Below are positions 12,031 through 24,500 of a stretch of 64,000 nt of DNA, piece after piece (the stretch's first letter is position 1; every line of letters begins with the position of its first letter). The translations under genes and the position numbers were made by a program. The notes beneath the pieces are model-generated. The model was not told where the DNA came from. It ran no database searches and was given only the letters and a program-made list of their open reading frames with translations. Source of the DNA: Macrostomum hystrix (lineage: Eukaryota; Platyhelminthes; Macrostomidae); contig CATNEN010000038.1 in NCBI GenBank assembly GCA_950097015.1, positions 310,001 to 374,000 of the forward strand. Direction: 5' to 3'.

Positions 12031-12700
12031 GGTCCCACTTCTAGACTAGAGACCTGCAGTTCAAGACCTCCGTTCGTCAGCTCGAATTTGTCCACCAGCT
12101 CGGCAAGAGCCGTTAATTTATTTATTCGACCAACCCGACACCCAAGCCTTATCTTGAAGGAGTTGAAAAACATTCAAGCGCTAGCGCTGCTGGTTATCGC
12201 CGACCACTTTTTTTACAGCTCAACTCAAGCTTCCCTAAACAAACTGGCCCTATCAGAGATAGCCAAGGCAAACATGGGAGGATGTACGTGCGAGCTAGTG
12301 CGCGTGAAAACTGTACTTGGCACGCCTTTTTAACTAGCACCAGCTGTAAATCTTTGCGTTTTTAGATAGGCAGCGATTTTCCTATTAATCTGTCATCTAA
12401 CGGGTCTAATTGGTTGCTATAATTTGACCTTAGATTTGCATTTAGTCTCTGTGGCCTGATGTTGACTGCACTTGTCCTAAATTTATCCTGCAAATAGATA
12501 AACCGATAGAGCTTTTCATTCGATTTGATTTTTTAACACCGTCATCAACCGCATCAACCAAGTACGTACGTCATCCGGCTCAGACCAGAGCACCCAGTAA
12601 TCAGCATGCGTTATCAGATTCAGAATCATGATATGTCATGATTTCTTGAAAAGATAGCATGCGATTTCCAGGAGAAAGAATGACTTTTCCACGGGACAAC
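12031..12700. other. 5' flank of AMT, no gene recognised
   Basis: Holds the presumed 5' UTR and promoter side of the minus-strand AMT gene. No TATA box or other site is convincing. An 81-codon plus frame (12088-12333) is unrecognised. Confidence 0.3.
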
Positions 12701-12714
12701 CTTAATACAGTCTC

Positions 12715-13550
12715 GCCTGAGCCTCAGCAAGAACGTCAATGAGCAGCTGCTCGCACTGCTACAGGCTGTGTTGCACGACTGCAACAAGTATATTCGAGCC
12801 TGAAGGCTGCAGTTCAGCGGATTAACGAACTGCCCGAATCGAAAGATGGGCGGATCGTGATCTATCCCGATCGCATTATCAACCTACATTTAGTAGGTCG
12901 ATAATTTTCTTTATTATGATTTACTGAAAGAAAATGAAATGTATATATAGATGCTGGTTCATGGTTCGGTACAGGTCAGTCCATTTAAGCAGTTTTTTTA
13001 TTATGCAACTAATTTGAATTTTTTTATGGCTCTGCGCACTTTAAGCTCAATTATGTCGATAAATTTGTTGCTGTTGGAGATGGAAATTATCATGGACTTG
13101 GAAATTATCATGGACTTGGAAATTATCATGGACTTGGAAATTATCATGGACTTGGAAATTATAACTAAAAATTAACAGCTGGTTCGGCTATTTACTGTCA
13201 GCTAGTTCTCCCCTATATGTCCACATATTGCTATCGCTGTCCAGCGGACATCGCGTCACCCCGGATCGATACAATGAGATCGTCTCGGTGGATATTCCGG
13301 ATCCTCGAACTCCGCCAGTGCTGCACGAGCTGGTCAAGACGCACATGATTCACGGCCGGCGTGGCGAAGTGAACCCGCGCTGTTCCTGCATGGAGACCGG
13401 CAAGTGCAGCAAAGCCTTCCAAAGGAGTTCCTGCCAGCCACTCTGGTCAACGACGCAGGCTATCTGCACTACAGGAGGCGCTCCTCGGGAATGGCCGGAG
13501 GATTTGAGGGGCAGAAAATGTTCAGAGGCCGTACTATTCCTATGGACAAT
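12715..13550 (+). pseudogene. Helitron Rep/helicase remnant
   Basis: Decayed coding sequence of a rolling-circle Helitron transposase. At 12715-12900 the Helitron-like N-terminal region is visible as LLQAVLHDCNKYIRA, then after a one-base frameshift SLKAAVQRI and RIVIYPDR. After a gap holding an 18-bp minisatellite, 13250-13550 resumes with RYNEIVSVDIPDP, HELVKTHMIHG and CSCMETGKCSKAF, a further frameshift near 13418, then PKEF and GYLHYRRR. These match the conserved block just before the helicase domain of animal Helitrons (family knowledge). No helicase motifs, 5' TC end or 3' hairpin were found, so this is a non-functional fragment. It could also be an accidental remnant inside a larger element. 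Confidence 0.82.
13078..13160. repeat. 18-bp minisatellite inside the Helitron remnant
   Basis: Unit GAAATTATCATGGACTTG, nearly five perfect copies. It lies between the two recognisable Helitron segments, so it arose after or during decay of the element. Confidence 0.9.
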
Positions 13551-13619
13551 CGGTGAGACACTGCTTGGTTTGTATAACGCTGGAACCCTTTTCATCCAGT
13601 TTTCATTTACATAATTATG

Positions 13620-14671
13620 CAAGTTAAATTTGTTGCTATATTTTTCATCGATTAGACTACTACGCAGTTATATTATTATTAAACACGATCGTGCTGACTT
13701 GTTTAGTATTCCTTTGTGAACTCCTAGTGCTTTTTATGTTCTAAGCTCACTGATGTAGAAAAATGTATCTGTGACCATCAAGGGCGTGATTAATTTATCC
13801 ACGAAAGGAGGAAAAGATCCAAGAAGCAGCAATTGGCTTTGCTAACGACGAAACAATACCGAGTACAAACTACTGACAACGAGTGTAAAATTATTTTGGC
13901 TCATGCAATCAAATCAGCTTACTCTTTGATGATATCTTCGTCTTCTAAGTCCATAGCTTTTTTATTAAACAATGCCCGTCCCGAGAAGCCTGATTATTTT
14001 AAATTAAAGCTGAAGCGCACGTGCATGAATCTACGTTAATTGACAACCGGAATTGAAGTCAAACATTCAAAATGCTATATTTCATAGAAAGCTAAAGTAT
14101 TAATATATTTTAAGTAGTTTTGTACGTCTAATCTGTGTTGTGTCGTTTTATATGAAAAAATGTATGTTTTTGCAAAACTGATTCCGGAACAGTGTTTAGA
14201 TTCCGATTTTTTTCGACAAGAAGTCCAAGTTGAAACCTCATTATCATTTAAGCCCTAGATATTAATGCACACTGAAATTAGAGACACATTTAGTAAAAAT
14301 TTCTTAAGGCCTCACACTATATTTGAAACGTTTCATGCTTTAAATGAATTATATTTAGAGCCTTGGCTTCCTACTATTATTGTGCATGATTAAATAAATA
14401 TATAAATATTCGAAAACAGACTTTTACTTTAATTTTTTCAATTTATTTTACAGTTGTAGCTAAATATGAACTGAATCTGGAAGTGGAAATAGATAACTAG
14501 ATCTGGAGCCAAGAATTGTATTGATTTTTTGTGTTGTATATTAAAGAAACTTGTAATGAATAACTCATAAACAATCACTGACTCATAAACATTTACTGAT
14601 AAGAAAATTTCCTAACTAAGGCTTCAACCTTGAACTTTTGGGGAACATTTGTTTTGATAAATCAGTAACTA
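13620..14671. other. AT-rich intergenic DNA
   Basis: About 1 kb of AT-rich unique sequence with one 68-codon plus frame (13833-14039) lacking any recognised domain. Nothing supported. Confidence 0.4.
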
Positions 14672-14679
14672 TATATAAA

Positions 14680-15279
14680 GGCAATCTTGCAGTTTCGCAC
14701 ATTTAATTATTTTTAAATTTAAATTGTTTCAGACGGCAACACAACGAAACACAACATAACTAAATGCAACAGGAGACAACAAGAGACAGTCAGACACGTG
14801 CTAGAAACCTCAGAGTCTGCACCAATTACATGTGGTAGTAGTGAGCCACCCAGAATAGAAGATTCCCGAATATCTTCTGTGGGAAGCATCAGCACCAGAG
14901 AAACTCTTCTAGGTGTGTCTCAAATAGTGCCTTTGATGTTCCATGCATGGACCGCAGTCTGGCCTTGACATGGGCCCATGTGCCTTCAATGGTGTTGGTA
15001 TGGACCATTGGATTGTTGGGGTCCACGAAGTTGAGCCAGTGATTGACAGGTGGTACAATGGTTGTTGGAGCTGGTGGATGTCCTGCCATGTTGGAAACTT
15101 GAGATTGAGTTGTCAAATTAAAGTTATTCTTTCAGCTTCACTTGGAATCCCCCCTTTTATCTGCATCCCATGGGTTTAACCATAGACATACACCATCTGC
15201 CATGTCAAATGACATGTAACACGTTCTGGCACCATTTTGAAAATAAATATAATTTAATGTGCAAAACTGCAAGATTGCC
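14680..15279 (-). mobile_element. Merlin-type (IS1016/IS1595-related) short DNA transposon
   Basis: The element is 600 bp and bounded by inverted ends beginning GGCAATCTTGCAGTTT (14680 onward, and 15279 inward on the other strand), with one mismatch over about 24 bp. It is flanked by a perfect 8-bp duplication TATATAAA (14672-14679 and 15280-15287). Merlin elements are known to make 8-9 bp duplications. Inside, on the minus strand at about 15116-14870, lies the C-terminal end of an IS1595/ISXO2-type transposase: NFVDPNNPMVHTNTIEGTW, then HLEEFLW. The N-terminal catalytic part is missing, so the element cannot move itself. Seen: ends, duplication, motif. Inferred: superfamily. Confidence 0.85.
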
Positions 15280-15527
15280 TATATAAATTAAATATATTAT
15301 AAGGCTGAAATGAATGTTTTATGTTGTCTAAGTATATACTGTATATTGTTTGAAAGCCTAGAAAAAAATAAATATATAGTTACAACTTGGATTTTAATTT
15401 AAACACCTGTTTTTTTCTTTTCAGCTAAATCAGCAATTAATAGGTTTATAGCGAGCTATTTTATTAATAGCTTTGCAAATAATCAATTGCATGTTTGGAC
15501 TAGCAAGCTAGCTAATTAAAATCCTGT

Positions 15528-18500
15528 ATGAGCCTTAAGGGTACCATTGGTGCCATTGAGGACACAGACTCTGAAGAAGAACTGCCGGCTGGTTGGGAAG
15601 TTCGTGCCTCACTTGATGGACAAGTCTATTATCTAAAGTGAGTGTTTCTCCAACCTGTTAAAAATGAGCAACTTTAGCTATGCAATGGAAAATATCCACA
15701 ATCCTTGCCCATCTTTCCCCTCCCTTCCATTCTCCCACCTTCCTTATATGCTATCTCTACCATATTTTTTTTGTATTTTTACTCTTTAACACTTACCTCT
15801 CCCCTCTCCTCTCCCCTCCCCTCCCCTCCACTTCTCTCCTTTTCTCTCTCTCAAACTCTTATCTTTCTGCCCTTCTCATAAGCTCTCTACTATCAAAAAT
15901 TACATTTGGCAAGCAATCTTTTAGCTTTAGATTGACTCATTGTAAAGCTAACTTAACTCAATCCAAAAAGCATAATTTCAGTATGAAATACATACCACCA
16001 TGTTACCATGTAGATAAGATTTTAAAGCAAGTTCACACAGGATCATTTAGATTGCAACCGCCCACCCCAGCCACCAGGCCAAGAGCTCGCACTGGGAGCA
16101 CCCGATCTCTGGCAAACGCAGCTTTATAAAGCCCGACCTGCCACCTGGCTGGGAGATGACAGTCACGGAACACGGCAATCTGCTGTTCTTCGAGTGAGTA
16201 CCCGACTGCCACTGGCCATCTGCTCTGGGGCTCCTGGAATTCTGACTTTTATTGTAGCTCATTCTTGCACTCTCAGCAACATTTGTCACATCCTGAACTA
16301 TGTCTGTCCAGGTCTGACCTGTGTCTCTGTCATGTGTCTGCCTGTCTGACCAGTGTCTCTCTGCCCTGTGTCTGTCTGACATGTGTACCTGTCCTGTGTC
16401 TGTCTGACCTGTGTCTGTCTGCCCTGTGTCTGTCTGACCTGTGTCTTTCTGTCTGTCCTGTGTCTGTCTGTCCTGTGTCTGTCTGACCTTTGTCTTTCTG
16501 TCTGTCCTGTGTCTGTCTGACCTGTGTCTCTTTGTCCTGTGTCTTTCTGTCTGTCCTGTGTCTGTCTGTCTGTCCTGTGTCTGTCTGTCTGTCCTGTGTC
16601 TGTCTGTCTGTCCTGTGTCTGTCTGCCCTGTGTCTGTCTGTCCTGTGTCTGTCTGCCCTGTGTCTGTCTGACCTGTGTCTTTCTGTCTGTCCTGTGTCTG
16701 TCTGTCCTGTGTCTGTCTGACCTGTGTCTTTCTGTCTGTCCTGTGTCTGTCTGTCCTGTGTCTGTCTGATCTGTGTCTTTCTGTCTGTCCTGTGTCTGTC
16801 TGTCCTGTGTCTGTCTGACCTGTGTCTTTCTGTCTGTCCTGTGTCTGTCTGACCTGTGTCTCTTTGTCCTGTGTCTTTCTGTCTGTCCTGTGTCTGTCTG
16901 TCTGTCCTGTGTCTGTCTGTCTGTCCTGTGTCTGTCTGTCTGTCCTGTGTCTGTCTGCCCTGTGTCTGTCTGTCCTGTGTCTGTCTGCCCTGTGTCTGTC
17001 TTGTGCCTGCTTGTCCTGTGTCTGCCTGTCCTGTGTCTCACACTTCGCACTGTCTGTCAGGTATGGCATGTGGCAAGTGAATCAGGGAGTCTAACCCCAT
17101 TCTTTAGACCTTTGGCTATTATGCTAGCCAAGGATTTTCGTATTTGCTCTGTATGTACATGTATCTTAAGCGCTTAGTTAATCTCCAACACGTCTAATAT
17201 GCCTTCACCTATTCCACCCCTACTCAACTGTCAGGTTCTGAAAGCTCTAAAAAAGAAAAGATTTGTTAAAAAGCATTGTTAAATGATGTCAGCTATACTC
17301 GACTCTCTCATTGGCCTGGTGTCCTTTGCATTCGGCATGTTAGTCATGCGACCTGCTCGCTTCGTTGTCAAGTAAGCCCCAGTAATGATAAATACTCCAG
17401 TAATGATAAATACTCCAGTAATGATATATACTCAAGCAATGATAAATACTCAAGTAATGATAAATACTCAAAGTAACCTTTTTGCTGGCTCTACCGCAGA
17501 GAGATTAGATGCCGAATGGAAAGGCGCTTGCATCACGATTCGCTTCCTTCGATTCCCTTCATTGCTTCCTTCGATTCCCTGATTGCTTTCTTCGATTCCC
17601 TTCATTGCTTCCTTCGATTCCCTAATTGCTTTCTTCGATTCCCTTCATTGCTTCCTTCGATTCCCTGATTGCTTCCTTCGATTCCCTTCATTGCTTCCTT
17701 CGATTCCCTGATTGCTTTCTTCGATTCCCTTCATTGCTTCCTTCGATTCCCTGATTGCTTCCTTCGATTCCCTTCATTGCTTCCTTCGATTCCCTGATTG
17801 CTTCCTTCGATTCCCTTCATTGCTTCCTTCGATTCCCTCTATTGCTTCCTTCGATTCCCTTCATTGCTTCCTTCGATTCCCTTCATTGCTTCCTTCGATT
17901 CCCTGATTGCTTCCTTCGATTCCCTTCATTGCTTCCTTCGATTCCCTGATTGCTTTCTTCGATTCCCTTCATTGCTTCCTTCGATTCCCTTCATTGCTTC
18001 CTTCGATTCCCTGATTGCTTCCTTCGATTCCCTTCATTGCTTCCTTCGATTCCCTGATTGCTTCCTTCGATTCCCTTCATTGCTTCCTTCGATTCCCTGA
18101 TTGCTTTCTTCGATTCCCTTCATTGCTTCCTTCGATTCCCTGATTGCTTCCTTCGATTCCCTTCATTGCTTCCTTCGATTCCCTGATTGCTTCCTTCGAT
18201 TCCCTTTATTGCTTCCTTCGATTCCCTGATTGCTTCCTTCGATTCCCTTCATTGCTTCCTTCGATTCCCTTCATTGCTTCCTTCGATTCCCTGATTGCTT
18301 TCTTCGATTCCCTTCATTGCTTCCTTCGATTCCCTGATTGCTTCCTTCGATTCCCTTCATTGCTTCTTTCGATTCCCTGATTGCTTCCTTCGATTACCTT
18401 CATTGCTTCCTTCGATTCCCTTCATTGCTTCCTTCGATTCCCTGATTGCTTCCTTCGATTCCCTTCATTGCTTCCTTCGATTCCCTGATTGCTTTCTTCG

Positions 18501-21500
18501 ATTCCCTTCATTGCTTCCTTCGATTCCCTGATTGCTTCCTTCGATTCCCTTCATTGCTTCCTTCGATTCCCTGATTGCTTCCTTCGATTCCCTTTATTGC
18601 TTCCTTCGATTCCCTGATTGCTTCCTTCGATTCCCTTCATTGCTTCCTTCGATTCCCTTCATTGCTTCCTTCGATTCCCTGATTGCTTTCTTCGATTCCC
18701 TTCATTGCTTCCTTCGATTCCCTCTATTGCTTCCTTAGATTCCCTTCATTGCTTCCTTCGATTCCCTTCATTGCTTCCTTCGATTCCCTGATTGCTTTCT
18801 TCGATTCCCTTCATTGCTTCCTTCGATTCCCTGATTGCTTCCTTCGATTCCCTTCATTGCTTCCTTCGATTCCCTGATTGCTTCCTTCGATTCCCTTCAT
18901 TGCTTCCTTCGATTCCCTGATTGCTTTCTTCGATTCCCTTCATTGCTTCCTTCGATTCCCTTCATTGCTTCCTTCGATTCCCTGATTGCTTTCTTCGATT
19001 CCCTTCATTGCTTCCTTCGATTCCCTCTATTGCTTCCTTCGATTCCCTTCATTGCTTCCTTCGATTCCCTTCATTGCTTCCTTCGATTCCCTGATTGCTT
19101 TCTTCGATTCATTTTATTGCTTCCTTCGATTCCCTTCATTGCTTCCTTCGATTCCCTTCATTGCTTCATTCGATTCCTAAAGTCTTTCTTTGATTCTATT
19201 CGACTCTTTTTGATTTCCTGTCTCTTCCTTCGAATTTCCAACAATGCTTAGATCGATTTCTTAAGTCTCTTTCTTCGATTCCTTAATTATTTTCCAAATC
19301 GATTCCCTATACATCTCTCCGTTCGATTCCGTAGGCCTCTTCCTTCGATTGTTTCCTTAATCTCCTTTGTCATCCTCAGAGGCCCTTTTCTTATTCTTGT
19401 CTTTCCATATTTGTCTGTCGAATTAAATTTCACCCAGCAAAATTTCTTTCCAAACTACTAGCAGTAGGCAGTAGGCGAACATGCAGTCCCAAATATAAAT
19501 AATGCAGCCCTTGTCTGCCCGCAGTCGAGTCCGCGGCCTGAAGTCGCACACAGACCCCAGGCTGGCGTTCAGCAAGGCAGAGCACTCGCGCACCAACTGG
19601 CGACAGCAGTTTGACAGCCATTCGACAGCCCTGCAGGTTCTGGCCAATCACGACTTGACTGGCCGCGTTGCCATGGTTACCGGGGCCAGCTCTGGCATCG
19701 GCTTCGAGACGGCCAGGGCTATCGCTCTGCGCGGAGCGAAAGTCATTCTTGCCTGCCGCTGCCCTCAGCTGGGAACCGCTGCTGTGAGCTGCTGTCTGAG
19801 CACGTCCTCTCCCCCTCTCTTCTCCCCTCTGTCTCCCCCTCTGTCTTCTTCCCCCTGTCTTCTCCCCTCTGTCTTCCCCCTCTGTCTTCTCCCCTTCGTC
19901 TTCCCCCTTTGTCTTCCCCCTCTGTCTTCTCCCCTCTGTCTCCCCCCTCTGTCTTCTCCCCTTCGTCTTCTCCCCTTCGTCTTCCCCCTTTGTCTTCCCC
20001 CTTTGTCTTCCCCCTTTGTCTTCCCCCTTTGTCTTCCCCCTTTGTCTTCCCCCTCTGTCTTCTCCCCTCTGTCTTCTCCTCCTCTGCCCTCTACTCCTCT
20101 GCCTTCTCCCCTCTGCCTGTCTTCTCTCTATTTTCTTATCTTGTTGTTGCCTTTAATTTTTAGCGTTTTAATTTAATTTTTTAAAAGTTTTTTTGCGGTT
20201 TGTCATTTTAGTTTATTTCCTTGTTTTCCCTTTCCCTTTATTTGTTCTTGCAGTTTTTTTTCCATCGATCTTTAGTCTCCAGTGACGCCACACTCATCTT
20301 GGGTAAACAGAAGTCGCAGACAAGCAGCTATTGACCATTAATCTTGGCTTGTCATGTTTGCTAATTCCTCTGTCGTATTTGCCAGCAGTACAATTTTAGC
20401 TGCAGATAAAAACAGCTGCATTGCTGCTAAAGTGCGATCTAGATTCACACACCAAAGAATTTACACCAGTCATTTAAATGTCTGATTTTTGTGGACTCCA
20501 CTAAAACACAAATTTTTAGGCAAATCACAAAAAATTTATCTGTTCCTATTCTTCTGTCAATTATGTTTTCGCAATAATTGACATCAGAATCAGACAGACA
20601 GGGCAAAGCAAATAGAGTAAAATGAGACTGAGGAGCTAATAGCGAGTCCTTCCTGCAGCTTGCTCTTCACTAGGGAAGAAAGATGCTCTTCTGGTAGCCC
20701 TCAGGAACTGGACGAGCCGCGGGATCTCGGATCTGCAAACGTCGTCCATGGATGGATTTGGTCCGATTAAGCCTCTCTCTGGTGAAGAAAGGGCAGTGAC
20801 AGACGAAGTGCAGGGCATTCTCGTTCTCAAGGTTGCAGAACGGGCACAGCTCACTCCGGAGGTCTCCACGGAGGAAACAGTGTCTGGCGTAGCAGCCATG
20901 GCCTGTGAGGGTCATGGTGAGCGCCCGGATGTCCTTCCCGGTCTGGTTTAGAAGGACCTTCTGGAGCCGAGTGGATGGCACTGAGACTGCCGCTTTGGAT
21001 TGGCGGCAATTAATGGTGCTTCTCCACCGGGTAAGATGGAGGTTGGCGGCCCAGCCATAAATCTGACGATAGATGACGGTGTTCGGAATTGGAACCGGGG
21101 GGAGGGGTCCGGCGCAGAGCTGGCGCCTCCCTGCTTGGCCAGGGAGTCAGCAAGCTCGTTTCCAGGAAAACCGGCATGCCCTGGTATCCACTGAAGTCTG
21201 ACGGTATTCTTACCGGCCAGGTTATTGAGCTGCCGGACACAGTCGGATACCGTCCGGGAGGTTGTGGTGATGTGACAGAGGGCTTGCAGAGCAGCCTGAC
21301 TGTCCGAGTGAAAGATGATAGTCCTGCCTGAGGTGTTTTTCTCGTTCAACTCCGCAGCGCAGGAGCTGATGGCCGGGACCTCGTTCTGGAAAACGCTCGA
21401 GGAGTTTCCAGTGTGTTGGGCGTGTGTGGCGACAACACGTCCGTTGACTAGGATACAGACCCCGAAGCCAGCGGAGCCATCCTTCATGGATCCGTCCGTG

Positions 21501-24500
21501 TAGCCGTGGACCTTCTGGGTGTTCCAGTGGTCGCTAGCTTGATCCCTGGTGGGGATGAGAACCTTAAAGCACTGAAGGAGGTTGAGCGTGGGCGGTTCTC
21601 CGTCCGTGAGGACATTGATTCCGTTGCTCGCGCCCAAATCTCTTGGGCAATGGTCCGTGTGCGGCAGGAGCTTTCGCTTTGCTGCCGCTCGTTGGGGGAC
21701 GAAGCGCACTCCGGCATCAAGGAGACGCCGGGCGGTTTTCGCCGCCTCACCGCGGATAAAAATATTAAGCGAGAGGATATTCAGGAAGGCGCTGAGGCCG
21801 TCGAAGGGGGCGGATGGCGGGGCGCTCATGATCATGCGACACGCGCGACCTTGCACTCTACGAAGAGTCTCAAGGCAGGTCTTTAGCTAACCCAGATCAG
21901 TCCGGCTTACGAAACAGCCGGTCTGACCATAGCAGTGTAGATCCACCATAGACGTTTGGGGGTGAGACCCCAAGTGTTGACTACCGCCCTGCGCAGCTGC
22001 GCCAGGATCTCAAAGGCCTTCTTGGCTTTAGCGTGGACATGAGGAGTCCAGCTGGGCCTGTGATCGAGCGTTATGCCCAAGCATTTAGTTTGCTTCTGGA
22101 AGGTGATGTCCTTTCCATACAGCTGGAGGGGGCGAATATGCCATTTTTTGCTGGTGAACATGATCGTCGCTGTCTTAGACTTGGAGAGCTTCAGACCACA
22201 GCGAGTTGCCCATCTTTCAGCGTTGTTAATAAAGTTTTGGAGAAGGTCTCGGAGAGCCTCCGGTGTCGGGCCGGATGCCACTGCCGTAACATCATCCGCG
22301 TAGCCAACCTTTAGGATGGGGGGTCCGGCTGAGAGTCCCGAATGAGCTCGTCGATAACCATATTCCAGAGAATTGGTGAGAGGACTCCGCCTTGTGGGCT
22401 ACCTTTGCAGACAGTGACCGTCCGCTGGTGTCCAAGAAGTTGCGCCGTAGCAGTGCGGTGGCGGACTATGTACATGATCCACCTCCTAAGATGCGAATGC
22501 GTGTGCCGCATACGTAGGGCCCTGTCAAACGCCTCGAAGAGAACGTTGTCGAAGATCCCATCAATGTCCAGGAAGATGCTGAGGGCAAAGCTGTTCCCGA
22601 GGACGGCCTTTTCCAGAGCGCCCACCAGAGCGTGGAGAGCGCTTTCGGTGGAGCGGCCCGACTGAAAAGCGTGTTGATTGCCGCTTAGCGGCATATTTTT
22701 CAGCTCCACAGAGAGGAGGCGCCAGAGCACCAGTCTCTCCATCAGTTTGACCATGGTGGAGGTCAGGCTGATTGGCCGGAACGATTTAATGGAGTGGTAG
22801 TCCATGCGGCCTGGCTTGGGGATAAATACCACCCTCGCCTCGGTCCATGCCTTTGGAACATACCCAAGCACAATGCAAGCTTTGAGGAGCTTGCAAAGAT
22901 TTGTGAGGAAACCATGGCAGGGTTTGAAGGAATGGGCTGCCTTGGTAACCCGGTCTTCAGTAGTAATGGACGCCGCCAGGATATATCCCTCGGCATGATC
23001 CGGAGGGTCTGTCCCTGTTGGCACGCTGGGGAAGAAGGCTGTGAGCAAAGTGTCAAGCGTTTCCCCAGGGTTCTCGGTGGGTCTGTCATCGGCCTTCCTC
23101 ACCGTCGAGAGCTTGGAAATTTTGTCCAGCGTGAGGGCTTTGACGATTCTGGAGGTGGGGCTAGTGCCTTCAAGCTCCTCACAGCATTGTCGCCACTTGC
23201 TGTTTTTGGCATTTCTGACTTCCTTCTTGAAGCTATGAATGGCTTCAAGATACGCAGCCTGATCAGCCTGGTTTTTAGTTTTGGTGGCTCTGTGGTGTAG
23301 CCGCTTCGCCGCTCGACGGAGCTCGCCGAGCTGCGGATGCCAGCAGGTGCTGGCAGGGGGGCTGAGGTTTCGTTGGGTTCCTTCGAGATTATACCTAAAG
23401 GCTTCCCAATTCCTAGCATTCCTTTTCCAAGTGATTTCCAGGGGAGAAATGCAGAAGACAGGCTAAAAAACAGGGCAGAAGACAAGCTTGTAGACACTAA
23501 AAAACCAGGGCAGAAGACAGGACACAAGACAGGGTAGAAGACAGGCTAAAAAACTGGATAGAAGGCAGGGTAGAAGACAGGCTAAAAAACTGGGTTGAGG
23601 ACACGGTAGAAGACAGGGTAGAAGATTTGACAGAAGACAGGGGCAGAAGACGGGCAAATCGGAGAGGCAGATAAGTGGGAAGAGTTGCAGTGATTGGCTA
23701 TCCGAATTTCATCTCCAGGCTGGCCGCATTCGCTCCGAGATGCCCACAGCCAGTGTTGAGGTGTGGCAGGTCGAGCTGTCCTCTCTACGCTCCGTTCTGA
23801 GCTTCTGCAAGCGCTACCGGGCAGCCAGCTATCCGCTGCACGCCCTCATTCTGAATGCCGGCGTCTGCGGCCCCGCGCATCAGCTCACCGAGGATGGGGT
23901 TGAACTTCAGTTTCAGGTGAGCTGCAGTTTCTAAGCTAGCTATGGGATCTTAGATTAGGGATTTGAGATATGGGATCTTAGATTAGGGATATGAGATATG
24001 GGATCTTAGACAAGGGATTTGAGATATGGGATCTTAGATTAGGGATTTGAGTTATGGAGTCTTCGATTAGGGATTTGAGTTGTGGGGTCTTAGATTAGGG
24101 ATTTGAGATATGGGATCTTAGATTAGGGATTTGATATATGGGGTCTTAGATTAGGGATTTGAGATATGGGATCTTAGATTAGGGATTTGATATATGGGGT
24201 CATAGATTAGGGATTTGAGTTATGGGGTCTTAGATTAGGGATTTGAGTTATGGGGTCTTAGATTAGGGATTTGATATATGGGGTCATAGATTAGGGATTT
24301 GATATATGGGGTCATAGATTAGGGATTTGATATATGGGGTCTTAGATTAGGGATTTGATATATGGGGTCTTAGATTAGGGATTTGATATATGGGATCTTA
24401 GATTAGGGATTTGATATATGGGGTCATAGATTAGGGATTTGAGTTATGGGGTCTTAGATTTGGGATTTGATATATGGGATCTTAGATTAGGGATTTGATA

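Noticed and set aside
16047-17069. 340-codon minus-strand frame rich in Thr-Asp-Arg-His-Gln
   Set aside because: Entirely generated by the CTGTGTCTG repeat and it runs antisense through WWOX exon 2; no signal of a real protein.
20640-23450. intact, active retrotransposon
   Set aside because: Endonuclease is absent and at least one frameshift separates the catalytic YADD block from the rest of the RT.
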